This document shows, one piece after another, positions 1-9,874 of a stretch of DNA of 64,000 nucleotides; positions within the stretch are counted from its first letter, which is position 1; each line of letters starts with the position of its first letter. Position numbers and translations under genes: made by a program. The stretch lies in contig CM053140.1 in assembly GCA_028571685.1 (NCBI GenBank), positions 22,549,501 to 22,613,500 on the forward strand, read 5' to 3'. The notes under the pieces were generated by a model. That model ran no database searches, was not told the origin of the DNA, and saw only the letters and a program-made list of their open reading frames with translations. The stretch comes from Heterohyrax brucei. Lineage: Eukaryota > Chordata > Mammalia > Hyracoidea > Procaviidae.

Positions 1-59
1 TCCAGTGGCCTGGGAGCGACAAGGCGGCCGTTAAAGAAAGACGTTGGGGGGAGCTCCCC

Positions 60-420
60 CCATGGAACACCTCCCCCCAGGAATCTTTCCCCTCTGCACA
101 GACCAGCTATGGCACGGCCCATGGCTCTCGAAGGGCAGAGAGCCAGGAAGGTGTAAGACAGCGGGAGCAGAGCCTTCAGGTCGCTAGGCTGTACTTGCTG
201 CTGGACCAAGCACCACACACACAAACCTCAAACCTCCCTCACACAACAGCTGTTGCGAGACCCAGCATGGCGGCCGGCCCGTAGACTAGCCCTTCCGCTT
301 CCGGTTTTTGGCAATCCTGTCTTGGAACCTCAGGGGCTCCGGACGTGGACCCAGAGGGCTCCACCTAGTGGCCGTGGAGTTCAGTGCCTCTCCCTTGGAC
401 TAAAGATCCCTCTGCTGAGG
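60..420. promoter_or_regulatory. CpG-rich promoter-like block, left copy
   Basis: This short stretch is richer in CpG than its surroundings. It has 'agcatggcggccggcc' (YY1-like ATGGCGGC) and 'cttccgcttccggttt' (paired ETS-type GGAAG sites on the minus strand). Such combinations are common at housekeeping promoters. If transcription ran leftward, the first splice donor would lie near position 70, where the right copy has a good GTGAGT donor; here three bases are missing and GAGG is left. No gene product can be named, and promoter activity is inference. Confidence 0.4.
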
Positions 421-946
421 GCTTGACTGCCACTGTAAACGAAAGCCTGTCCCAAAGCTTAAAGAAAGTTGCGAAGGCAAAGATTTCTAATACGCTTGGG
501 GAGCAAAGGAAGATGTATTTGCATACCTGTCCATTTGAAAGTTAATATCTACCCCTCATATGTATTTGCCAGTCCTTAAAATTATTCTAAGTGCCTCCTT
601 TAGCTTCTCTTCCATGGTTTGTCTTCTCTTGCATACCAGGTGTCTTTCCTTAGGAATAGGCCACCGACTCTGCAAACCCAGTCTGAACGCTGCAAGAGCT
701 GAGGACAACTGAGAGGGGTGATTTCCATGGTGAGAGGCAGGTAAGCACTGTTCTTTCTGATGGTAAAAGGTGAAGTCCTTTTGAAAATGACTACTACAAA
801 CAGTTTTTCCCTTTTTCTCAGGTACACACATGTATAAGAAGTTCATAATGTGTACTTACCTGAAGTGGTCAATGCCTCAGTTTTGGGATTTGGATATATA
901 CTTACATAACCTCATCAAACATCAAGGGCCCATTTTATGAGAACTT

Positions 947-1855
947 GCATAAAATGGGAATTCTAAAACAACTGTGCTCTTAAGGAACCTATATATGGAT
1001 CAAGAGGCAGTCGTTCAGACAGAACAAGAGGACACTGCACGCTTCAAAGTAAGGAAAGATGTATGTCAAAGTTGTATCACTTCATCGTAACTTTTAAATG
1101 TATATGTCCAGCAAATAATCTGAGAAGCTGGTTTCAACAAAGAAGGACAAGGCATCAGGACTAGATGACGACTCACTAACCTGCATTACACAGGCAACCA
1201 CCTTACTTGCTGGAAGTGAAGAAGATTTGAAGTACTCACTGATGAAGATCAAGGACCACAGCCTTCAGGGTCGATGGCAACTTGTCACAGATTGACTGTG
1301 TTCCCTCGAAAATCTGTGGCAGTTTGGCTGTGCCATAATTCCTGGTATTGTGTGATTTGCCTCCCTGTTCCTACCTCTATGATGTTCATAAGGGTGGATG
1401 GGGAGCAGCTGTGTTAGCAGAGCAAGATTCAATGTGTAAGTTGGTTTTGTGCCTTGTGGTACTCTCTTGAGATATAAAGGAAAAAATCTAGCAGAGAGAA
1501 TTGGGAACCTGACACCATCAAGAAAGCAGGACAGGGAGAAGAGTGTGTCTTTCAGATCTGAGGTCCCTGTGTCAAGATGCTCCCTAACCAAAGACTGATA
1601 CAACACAAGAACTTTACTCCAGAGCCGACAGAGGGAAAGCCCTTTCCCTCAATGTGGCCTTGTAACTGACTGGACTGTGTAAGAATGAACTTTTCTCTTT
1701 GAAAGCCATCCACTTTGTGGTATTTCTGTTACCAAAGCACTAGCTGACTAAAACACCAAAATCAAGAAAACAAAAATCCTCTCAACTGGACTAGTAAGCA
1801 ACATTGTGATAAATGGAGAAAGCACTGAGGTTGTCACAGATTTCATTGTACCTTA
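947..1855 (+). mobile_element. RTE LINE fragment (reverse transcriptase part), split by an LTR
   Basis: The stretches 947-1282 and 1756-1855 together read as the middle of an afrotherian RTE-type LINE. The first runs from the 'aatgggaattc' region through 'gatcaagaggcagt' to 'agaccacagccttcag'-like sequence, and the second from 'aagaaaacaaaaatcc' to 'gatttcattgtacc'. An LTR sits exactly between them. The reading frame is broken. The same arrangement is found in the right duplicate. Confidence 0.75.
1283..1755 (+). mobile_element. Solo LTR, MaLR/ERVL-like, inside RTE
   Basis: The element begins TGTCACAG, ends 'gactaaaaca' and carries the family's 'gtggtatttctgtta' near its 3' end. The RTE sequence resumes after it. 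Flanks suggest a duplicated 'tcaac'-like target: 'caact' on the left here, 'tcaac' on the right of the duplicate copy at 57452. An antisense ORF across it is not a gene. Confidence 0.7.
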
Positions 1856-1859
1856 GCTT

Positions 1860-2545
1860 TTTCTTCTTCTTTCTCAAGTTCCACAGCTTGGTTGTGGACT
1901 CAGGAATCCTATTCTAATGAGAAGCCAAACCTTTGCCCTTAAGGGACAGTATATACATAAAGAATAAATTAAACCTTTACTCAGAAATCAGAAAAAAAAA
2001 ATATTTTACAAAGGAAAACCCCAATGTTTTGTTTTATATGCTATCTAATATTAAAGCTCCTCAAAATCTCATGAATTGACAGAATTTTGTCTGACAAATG
2101 AAACTTCAGACCAGATCAAATAAATATTTTTCAATAAATCTTACAGTGTTGTATCTGTTTAAATAGCAAAAATGAAATTACCCATCAACCCACAGAAAAA
2201 TGACATGGAAAGCAAAAGTATATCAAGTGAAATTATGACAAATATCTATTAATTTAATACCAGTAATTTACCTGAAAGGTTCTGGACATTATCTTAAGCC
2301 TATAATTGAAACAAAGTTTGTCTCTACAGTCTAGGTTTGCACTCAACTTTTCCTAGGTCCTGTATTTTGCACAGTGGAAGTTCTATCAGCTGGCTTTGGA
2401 AATCACAGTCTCTCTGATCAGCTGATGAATTCTTTTCCTAGGGCTGAAAAATTTTTACAGGCCATTTCACAGATGTGTGTCAAGCTTCCCGTCCAACAGA
2501 GAGAACTTGTTTACAGCTCTTTCACAGTTTGGATTCACCCAATTT
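1860..2545 (+). other. Duplicated non-coding stretch with terminal-exon-like start
   Basis: A pyrimidine tract ends in 'ccacag' at 1881-1886 and is followed by about 90 bases ending in an AATAAA at 1963-1968, the look of a small terminal exon. Part of this stretch (about 1875-2200) recurs in the right duplicate and, more diverged, at 42330-42655. The right duplicate has lost the AG. No coding frame is convincing; the rest is AT-rich and unassigned. Confidence 0.35.
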
Positions 2546-2557
2546 CAGATAATTATA

Positions 2558-2711
2558 ATCCAGTGCCGTTGAATCAATTCTGACTCATAGCAACCCCATA
2601 GGACAGAGTAGAACTGCTCCATAGAGTTTCCAAGGAGCACCTGGTGGATTAGAACTGCCCATCTCCTGGTTAGCACAGTAGCACTAAACCACTATGCCAC
2701 TAGAGTTTCCT
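2558..2711 (-). mobile_element. AfroSINE-type SINE
   Basis: This is the reverse complement of the tRNA-derived SINE: the tail 'gccgttgaatcaattctgac' comes first and the head 'ctatgccactagagtttcc' last. It is flanked by a 12-bp target duplication 'cagataattata' at 2546-2557 and 2712-2723. It is shared with the right duplicate at 58248-58399. Confidence 0.9.
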
Positions 2712-2723
2712 CAGATAATTATA

Positions 2724-3083
2724 GACAGTAGCAATTCTTGTTCGTATTTGTCTTAAAAACGTCTCCACCGAGTCGGAAAGAGTCTTTCAGAAGCTCCTCT
2801 GGAGCTATACCACTTCAGAGGCTGGAGAACAGGGAGGGGTGATCTTGCCCTGCCCTCATTCCTCTGACTCATAAAAGATACATGCTTCAGTTGATTTAGG
2901 AGTTTTGAAGGGCAAAAGATAATTTATTTCCCTTTCACTCTTATGCAACTATTACTTTTAAAGAAAACATACCTTTTATCTTGTCTGGAACCTTCAACCA
3001 AGGTCTGTAAGTTAGTCTTTGCCGTTCAGTGACAGTTATTTTCTTGATGTGCTCAAAATTCTGCTTTCTTAGCCACCTCAATC
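2724..3083. other. No gene seen between two SINEs
   Basis: Moderately AT-rich DNA, conserved in the right duplicate, with no recognised repeat and no coding signal. Confidence 0.5.
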
Positions 3084-3244
3084 GGAAACCCTGGTGGCGC
3101 AGTGGGTTAACAGCAGCATCTGCTAACCAAAAGGTCACCAGTTGAAATCCACCAGGCTCTTCCTGGAAACTCTATGGGGCAGTTTTACTCTGACCTCTAG
3201 GGTCACTAGCAGTTGGACCTGACTTGACAGCAGTGGGTTTTTAT
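3084..3244 (+). mobile_element. AfroSINE-type SINE
   Basis: A near full-length copy starting 'ggaaaccctggtggcgcag' and ending 'gacagcagtgggttttt'. The 10-bp target duplication 'ccacctcaat' lies at 3073-3082 and 3245-3254. The right duplicate carries it at 58771-58929. Confidence 0.93.
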
Positions 3245-3254
3245 CCACCTCAAT

Positions 3255-4705
3255 TTGCTTAGCCAAGATCCTTCCCCACCCTGATTAGGAGGATTTAGGC
3301 ATGAAACATTTCTTCAACATGTGGAACCACCTGTCAGTCTCCAAGAATTTCAACCAGAAATATCCTAAAATCAGACTAGGGGTATGGGGGGACTCTGCTA
3401 CAAGTAAAGCTTATACTGGTCATGACTCGACAAGACAGGGAAGTCTGAACAAGACATATACGACAAAGAGACTTAAGAAACACTTAACGGAAAAAATATT
3501 TCTTCACAAAAACAGAGACAGTGTACATGATAATAGGAAAAATAAAACCAAGTCCAGGGCTAAATTGGCCGAAGTTGCAACACAAAGTCAAACTTTTGAC
3601 GTTTTCCACACACAACAAATACTCTGCCTACCTGACTAACACAATCTTTCAAAACTTTTCACAGAAAATTACAAACTAGGGGTCTCTGCAACTGGATACA
3701 AACTTGACCAAAATACTGAGTGGCTGAAAAACAGGTTTCTGGACACAAGGCCAGTATGAAAAGTAAAGCTGTTTGGGCAGAAAAAGTTTAAAAGCAGTTC
3801 TCTGGCTCTCCCCAAGGGCCCAGGAGGTGGAGGGATGACTCATACAATCAGAAACTAAGGGCGGGTCACAGTGAATGGGGGAGGAGGGAGTCCCCACCAA
3901 GTGCAGAAAAATGAGAGGAGTCGGTCTTGTCAGCTGCTTATTTCTCCACTGTGGGCAAGTGAACATCTCCAGGACAGACACAAACGGTGTCAGTCAGAGG
4001 TGAGGACAGAGAGGAGAGAAAAGGAATGGTCCAAGAAGACACAGTACCAGCAGATTCTTTTCTCCAGGATGGGGCGACAGTGGCCAAGAATGGAATGGGG
4101 TGAGGGGGTCTGATCCTACCCACAAGGCTTTATGGATGTCTCCTACCTGTTACCAAAACTCTAAGCCTTCCAGGACTTTTCCCTTACTGCAAAATTCTAA
4201 CTCAAAGACAAAGCGGGCCAAGACAATTCAGGGTTATCAGTCCCTGGCCCTCTATTCAAAAAGAGAGGCCACAAACCCAACACATGCATCCAGGACTTTC
4301 TAAAGAGAAGACCAAACACAAGGGAAAAAAGGGGAGCAGTTGTACTGAGGAGGAAGGAGAGACAGGTAAATTTAAGAAGCAAAGAAGAAAGACTTTCTTG
4401 TTCCTTTACTTGTCCAGAACCTGGAGTAGTCACACATCTTTGGACAAGGCTTGGAGTCACGATTGTCTGGTATCTGCTTGTCTGGTCCTTTCAGTGAGGT
4501 AGTTTGTCCATATTCATCCTTTAGGAGCAGGGGCCTTTCATTGTGCACACAGGGAAGTTTAGATATGATAAATCTGGAACGATGCTCGGACCCACAATGG
4601 GAATGCATGATTATGAAGAAAAATGTTCGGACTAAACTTGAGGCCAGGCAGAGCCATCCAAAGGTTATCAACCAGACAGGAACCACATGGACATAGACGG
4701 ACCAC
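3255..4705. other. Duplicated unassigned DNA with exon-like stretches
   Basis: No repeat family is recognised here. A plus-strand ORF at 3301-3639 (112 codons) has a longer relative at 58982-59413, but the two lose register through small indels. On the minus strand, about 4395-4590, an open stretch including LPCVHNERP and KPCPKMCDYS is followed by a donor-like GTAAAG; the right duplicate repeats it with a proper CAG/GTAAAG. Amino-acid differences between the copies look no fewer than expected from the DNA divergence, so selection is doubtful. Confidence 0.4.
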
Positions 4706-4868
4706 AGAAACCCTGAGGGCATACTGGTTAAGTGTTGTCTGCTAACCAACAGACCAGTTGTTCAGATCCACTAGGTACTCCTTAGAAACCCCATGGGGCA
4801 GCTGGACTCCCTCTTACAGCACCACTATGAGTTGGAATCGACTTGACAGCAGTGGGATTGGTTTTTCT
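4706..4868 (+). mobile_element. AfroSINE-type SINE, diverged
   Basis: Starts 'agaaaccctgagggc', keeps 'tctgctaacca' and 'gttggaatcgacttgacag'. Also present in the right duplicate at 60388-60560. Confidence 0.85.
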
Positions 4869-5459
4869 GTCTAGATCATGGAGGAGGGTACTGCAGCCAT
4901 CCTAGTGAAAGATGTTGGTGGCCTGCATGAAGACTGAGGGAATGCACACACACTGAATGCAAGGACATACAAAATATTCAGGAGGCAGAAGAGATAGCCT
5001 TTGGTGACAGTGGGTATGTGAGGTCATGAATGAGGAACACCAAGGGTGGCACATCAGGACCTGCATTTGGTGACAGGGGGAGGAGCAGTTTCAGGATGAT
5101 GAGGACTTCTGGGTGGCCATGTTGGGGCCAAGCAGTCGAAGTAATGTCCCAGGAGGGGAGTGGGCAAGGGGTGTGGATTTGGACACCCAGAGTTGGTCAG
5201 CAGAATCCACACAAATAAATGAGTTCACTCAGCAAATTAAGAACAATACAGGACGGGTTTGATACAAATAATGGTAGAGAAACAATTTCATTATCAATTA
5301 GAGCCTAAGGTCTTTCTTACTTGTGGGCTTGGTTGTGAGGACAGGTGACAGAGAGGATGCTGGGAAGAACATGGAGGTCACCCTTCTGCAGAAGAAACAC
5401 CAGAATGGAAATTTAAGGAGAACTCTCTCTAAGGATATGGCAGTGACTAGTATGGATGA
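4869..5459. other. Duplicated unassigned DNA
   Basis: No gene and no recognised repeat; conserved in the right duplicate at about 60561-61138. Confidence 0.5.
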
Positions 5460-5464
5460 GGTAC

Positions 5465-5953
5465 TGTCTTAGTCATGTGGTGCTTCTCCAACAGAAATAT
5501 CACAACTGAATGGTTTTTCAAAGAGAAATTTTATTCTGCCAGCATCCAGTAGACTACAAATCCAAATTCAGATCCAGGGGAAGGCGTTCACTGTTGGCTC
5601 TGGAACAACGTCCTTGTCTTCAATCTTCCCCTGGTTGGGGAGCGTCTAAAGCACAGGCACCCAAGGTCCTTCTTCAAGGACATGCTCTGCTTCTGCTACT
5701 GCTTCTTGTTGCTATGAGGTCCCCAAATCTCTCTGCTGGCTTCTTTCTTCTATATCTCAAGGGATTGCTTCAAAGCACAACACAATCTTACACACTGAGT
5801 CCTGCCCCACCAACACAACTGTCACCAACCCTCCCTCGTGAACACCACAGAGGGAAGGTTTACAGCATATAGGAACATCACACAATATCAGGAATCATGG
5901 TCTAGCCAAATTGCTACACACATCTTTGGGAGGACACAACTGAAACCATGACA
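5465..5953 (-). mobile_element. Solo LTR, MaLR/ERVL-like, antisense
   Basis: It runs from TGTCTTAG to 'accatgaca', the reverse complement of the 1283-1755 family. Flanks are 'ggtac' on the left and 'cgtac' on the right. The right duplicate has 'cgtac' on its left and 'ggcac' on its right, so the ancestral 5-bp target duplication was 'cgtac'. The 120-codon ORF inside it is incidental. Confidence 0.85.
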
Positions 5954-5958
5954 CGTAC

Positions 5959-6903
5959 TAAGGATGGAAAAGTGGAGTTCTCTGTGACACTCTCAGCCCA
6001 GAAACAGAGCATCATCCTCAAGCAGGTGGGCAAAGGAGAAGACAGATTGTTGTTATCCCCAACTGGAGCCACAATCTATGCATGTTTACTGTAGCACCTT
6101 TTCCTTTTCTGATGGTAAGTAGTGGTGGAGAAGGTATTGGCAGGTCTAGAAGCTCCTATTGTTCAGAAGATGTGGAGTGGTACCCCATTACAGGGATATA
6201 TTGAGGTCTGTTACTCATTAGCGGGGGTGTTGGCTGACACACAGTTGGTATGACCTTCAGATGGGGTAATGAAGGGGTAGTGAAAGACACTCGACGTGCA
6301 GGCTACCTGGTCACAGTAGAGATGGTCGCTAGACCATCACAGTAGTGATTCCCTTCAAGGAAGTCAGTGCCCTCATCTTTCAGGAATCAAACTACACATA
6401 ACTGCCTCCTGCCCAGGAGAAAAAGGCCTTGCTCAAAGCCCTCTAAAATTAGGTCTAGATACAAGTGCGAGTGGGAGTACACATCTGCCTAGTAGGACCC
6501 ACTCAGCAGGGGGAGAAGATCGCCTCCCCAGCAGGGCCTCTTATCTCTGATACTGAGACTGTCCCTGTTCTGTGATTAGGGGCCCAACTGGGGCACCCCA
6601 TAGGCCAACTATTTCAGGTCCCAGTAAAGCCATCCTCTATCCAGCCTAGGGCCCGTAGAGTCAGGGTGGATAGCTCAGATGGTATCTACTATGGTTGTTT
6701 CCCCATCCTTCCTGGGCATGGGGAATGAAAATGAGGGGAACAGCAAGAAAGAGAGTCCCACAGAGAGGAATTCTGAGATTCTTGAGGGGTTGATCAGGAA
6801 AGAGAAAGAAGAAATGAGACAGGTGGAAGAGTTAGATTTGGGAGTAAAACGGGTGCACCAGACTTTTTATCTGGAAAGATTTCCTGGGGACGGAACTGAA
6901 CAC
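5959..6903. other. Unassigned DNA crossing the end of the duplication
   Basis: The first part to 6195 belongs to the duplication and ends near a donor-like 'ggtaagtag' at about 6115. Beyond 6195 the sequence is single-copy in the window, with no gene or known repeat. The open frame at 6679-6915 is low-complexity and not supported as coding. Confidence 0.4.
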
Positions 6904-7453
6904 TGTGGTGGTTAAGACTGTGTCAACGTGGCCGGACAATGATTCTCCATGTTTGGCAGCTATATCAAGTGGCAGGGGCAGGGCTTGTGGTGGCTTCATG
7001 TCCCTCATCTGTCATCTCTCAACCTTCCACCACTTAGTTCTGTCTCCCAACACTGCCACCAGCTCCTGCTGTCTTCTCTTTTTGCATCCAGTTCCTGGGA
7101 CTTGAACTAGCAGCTGTTGGATTCATCAACCCTTACAGCCGGTGAGTGAGAATGCTGTTCCCTGACGGGCTGAATCCTGGGTTTGTAAGCTCCTGAAGCT
7201 CTGTGAGTCACCAGAAACCTTGCAGTCTTGCCCACCAGCTTGGGAACTGCCAACCTACATAGCCTGTGACCTAGAACTCTAATCTCTGACTTGCTGACAT
7301 TGGTTTCACCAGCTCCCATGGCTGCATAAGACTTGTGCCTGGACTTGGGACAGTTCAGCTTCTACAACCTTGTGAACTGTATCTCTTAGATATATCTTTA
7401 GCCTTGCATATCGTGTTATTGGTTTTCCTTCTGTAGAGAATACAGCCTAAGAA
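6904..7453 (+). mobile_element. LTR-like interspersed repeat
   Basis: Starts 'tgtggtggttaagactgtg' and ends 'gtagagaatacagcctaaga', with 'cagcttctacaacc' and a run-up 'gttattggttttccttctg' in between. I know this layout as a common afrotherian LTR-like repeat; the family name is uncertain. Confidence 0.6.
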
Positions 7454-7692
7454 AATCACCCAAAAGAAAGCGCTCCTTGGTCAGAGGGAGGCTGGAGTGA
7501 ATTCAGTGATACCAGTAAGCAATCAATCCTTTTGACAGGTTCTACAGAGTCTGGACGTACCAGTGGGGCAAATGCCTCCTGAATTCCACCTCTGTTGAGG
7601 ACGCTGTACATGGCAGGACTCAAAGGAAACTGATCAAACACCTCGGGTCTGGGAGCTCTTTTGTCATCCTCACCAGCTTTCTTCTCTGATTG

Positions 7693-7852
7693 AAAATCCC
7701 AGTGGCATATTGTGTGAGTACCGCTGCTAATCAATAGATTGGCAGTTCAGATCCTCCAGGTGCTCCTTGGAAACTCTACAGAGAAGTTATCTTCCGTCTT
7801 AGAGGGTCGTTATAAGTCAGACTTGAGTTGACAGCAAGGGGATTTTGGGGTA
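7693..7852 (+). mobile_element. AfroSINE-type SINE, diverged
   Basis: Keeps 'cagtggcat', 'gattggcagttcagatcc', 'ctccttggaaactctaca' and the tail 'gagttgacagcaagggg' in the right order. Confidence 0.8.
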
Positions 7853-8076
7853 CCATAGTGAGTTCAGTTTGCATCAAGATTGGAGGAGGCCAAAAGTATT
7901 ACTGAGCAAGGATCCAGGATGGTGAGAAAAGAGGACGAGATGAACAGGAGGGCCCAAGAGGCTGAAGGAAAGTGTGGACAGATTGGAGGTAGGGTGGACA
8001 AGCGGTCACCATATTGCTCTTACCGGGTGCTGCCGGATCCTGTGGGTCAAAATAACCCAGGCATCCTATGCTTATC

Positions 8077-8783
8077 TGTCATGGACTGAATTGTGTCCTC
8101 CCCAAAATAGGTGTAGCCATCTGACTATGATTTCCTGTGTTCTGTGATAGTCCTCTATTTTGTGATTTTGCTGTGCTGCATGCTAAAGGATTAGGGTGGG
8201 ACTGTAAATCCCTAAGATCATTTCCATGCTCCATTATAAAGGGAGTTTCTCTGGAGTAAGGGGGTTGGGCCACCCTTAATCCTTTTGTCCTATAAAAGAT
8301 AAAAGGAAAAAGAAGCAAGCACAGAATTGGGAACCTCACACCATCAAGAAAGCGGCACCAGCTAAAGCTGCCATCCGAGGGCACAGCAAATGGTCCCAAC
8401 TCAGCAGGAACGGATGCTCACCGAGGACCAAAATGACATGGGGTAAAGACAACCCAGATGATAGAGAGACCCACATGAAAGGATTGTGTAAAAATAAACT
8501 TTTCTTTGGTAAAAAAAAAAAAAGAAAGAAAGAAAGCAGCACCAGGGCAAGAGCACGTCCTTCAGACTTGAGGTCCTTGCACCAAGATGCTCACTGAACA
8601 AAGACTGATACAACACTGGAATTTCCTCCCGAGTCAACAAGGGGGAAAGTTGTCTCCTGGAGTGGACACCCTGAATTTGGTCTTCAAGCCTACGGGACTG
8701 AGTAAGGAATAAACTTTCCTTTGTTAAGGCCATCCTTAACCTCTGTGGTATTTCTGTTAGAGCAGCCCTAGCTGACTAAAACA
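8077..8783 (+). mobile_element. LTR, MaLR/ERVL-like, carrying a retroposed insert
   Basis: It begins TGTCATGGACTGAATTGTG and ends 'gactaaaaca'. Flanks are 'ttatc' (8072-8076) and 'tcatc' (8784-8788), a 5-bp target duplication with one change. It is about 200 bp longer than its relatives because of the insert at 8348-8545. Confidence 0.85.
8348..8545 (+). mobile_element. Retroposed poly(A) sequence inside the LTR
   Basis: About 170 bases that are absent from sibling LTRs end with AATAAA at 8493-8498, then an A-run from 8511 and AAAG repeats. The insert is bracketed by a 14-bp direct repeat 'gaaagc(g/a)gcaccag' at 8348-8361 and 8532-8545. Poly(A) plus a target duplication of this length is the mark of L1-driven retroposition. 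I do not recognise the source transcript, and the insert may be only its 3' end. Confidence 0.8.
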
Positions 8784-9310
8784 TCATCTGTGCAATAAAG
8801 GTTGGTGATGGTGAAGTTCAGAGTGAACAAAACCGGAGAAGACTCAGTAGCTATACTAGGGAGGAAGAAAAAGTTGTCCCTATGGATCTTAGTAGTGGCT
8901 AAGGTTGCCTGCAGTCACCCATCGTGGGCATGTTTTAGTGAGCTTCAGACTAAAACAGACTAGGAAGAATGACTTGGTGGTCTAGTTGTGAATAAAATTA
9001 GTCAGTGAAAAGCTTATAAACAGTAATCGAACATTGTCTGAGATAATGCTGAAGAGAAACCCTTCTGGTTGGAAAGCACTAAAATGAAGACTGGGGAAGA
9101 GCTTGCTCCTCAAGCAAGAGTCATCTTTAATGATATGGATCGAGTCAAGCTTTCAGAACCTTCACTTGCTGACGTTGCAGGACTCAAAATGAGAAACAGC
9201 TGTAAATATCCATTAAGAATCAGAATCTGACATGCAGGAAGTATGTGTTGGAACAGTGAAAACTGTCAAAAATGAAATGCAATGCATAAACACTGATATC
9301 CTGGGCATTA
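8784..9310 (+). mobile_element. RTE LINE, 5' part (first half of a split element)
   Basis: Reads through 'ctcagtagctatactagg', 'caaaatgagaaacagctg' and 'aatgcataaacactgatatc', which precede the endonuclease region in afrotherian RTE. It stops at 'gggcatta' and continues at 15061 after a two-LTR insertion. Confidence 0.75.
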
Positions 9311-9874
9311 CCAAAGCAGGGGGGAAGCATTCAGGAACCTCAATTTAAAAAAGGAAAAAATTAAGCAGCCAGAAAGAATTCTTTCATACAATTCACATTT
9401 CCCTCATTTTTCACTTGTCTTAAAAATCCCTAGGCTTTCTATACCTAGCCTCTGATAGGAAGTCACACATTACCTGACAGGAACCACTGACAGAATACCT
9501 TTAAAGTTTCTCCTTACAGCTTCTGTTCTAGGAGGCACCAAGTAGAAGAGGATACTGAAAGGGCCAATGGGGACCCCCTGCTGAACTGACAACAGAGAGT
9601 TCCCTGGACCCCAGATTGTATATAGCCCACTCCAGGATAGGTGCTCCTCCCAACTGCTCTCATTGGTCCCCTGACCCCACACCCAGCATGTAGCTTCTCC
9701 TATAAACCTTCCATTTTTGCCTGACCAATCTGGACCAACTTAGAGAATGAATATGTTATCTGTCTCCTGTGCTGCCTGTATCACAGATATAAAGGTTTTG
9801 ATCACTCACCCAGATACTTGCTCAGAGATTGGCTTTGGGGCAAGTAACGAGAATTTGGAAACTTTGTGCAGTAA
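9311..9874 (+). mobile_element. 5' LTR of a two-LTR element
   Basis: About 564 bp, aligned end to end with 14493-15054. It has a CAAT-like 'ctctcattggtc', a TATA box 'tataaa' at 9701-9706 and a poly(A)-like 'atataaagg' near 9788. It lies directly after 'cattac' (9306-9311), which recurs after the 3' LTR. The layout resembles gammaretrovirus-type (ERV1) LTRs; the class is inference. Confidence 0.8.

Larger units (their letters stand above)
1..6195 (+). repeat. Segmental duplication, left copy (~6.1 kb)
   Basis: This block matches 55722-61855 in the same orientation, with the same order of promoter-like block, RTE fragment, LTR, three SINEs, unassigned DNA and a second LTR. The first 60 bases differ at about five positions, so identity is near 90-95% where read by eye. 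The match begins at the window edge, so the true left end is not seen. It stops sharply after 'ccattacaggg' at 6195; the right copy there continues into kinase sequence while this copy continues into unrelated DNA. All nested insertions are shared, so they predate the duplication. Confidence 0.9.

Noticed and set aside
3084-3244. tRNA gene
   Set aside because: The tRNA-like head belongs to a SINE with a 10-bp target duplication and an RTE-like tail; no complete cloverleaf is evident.
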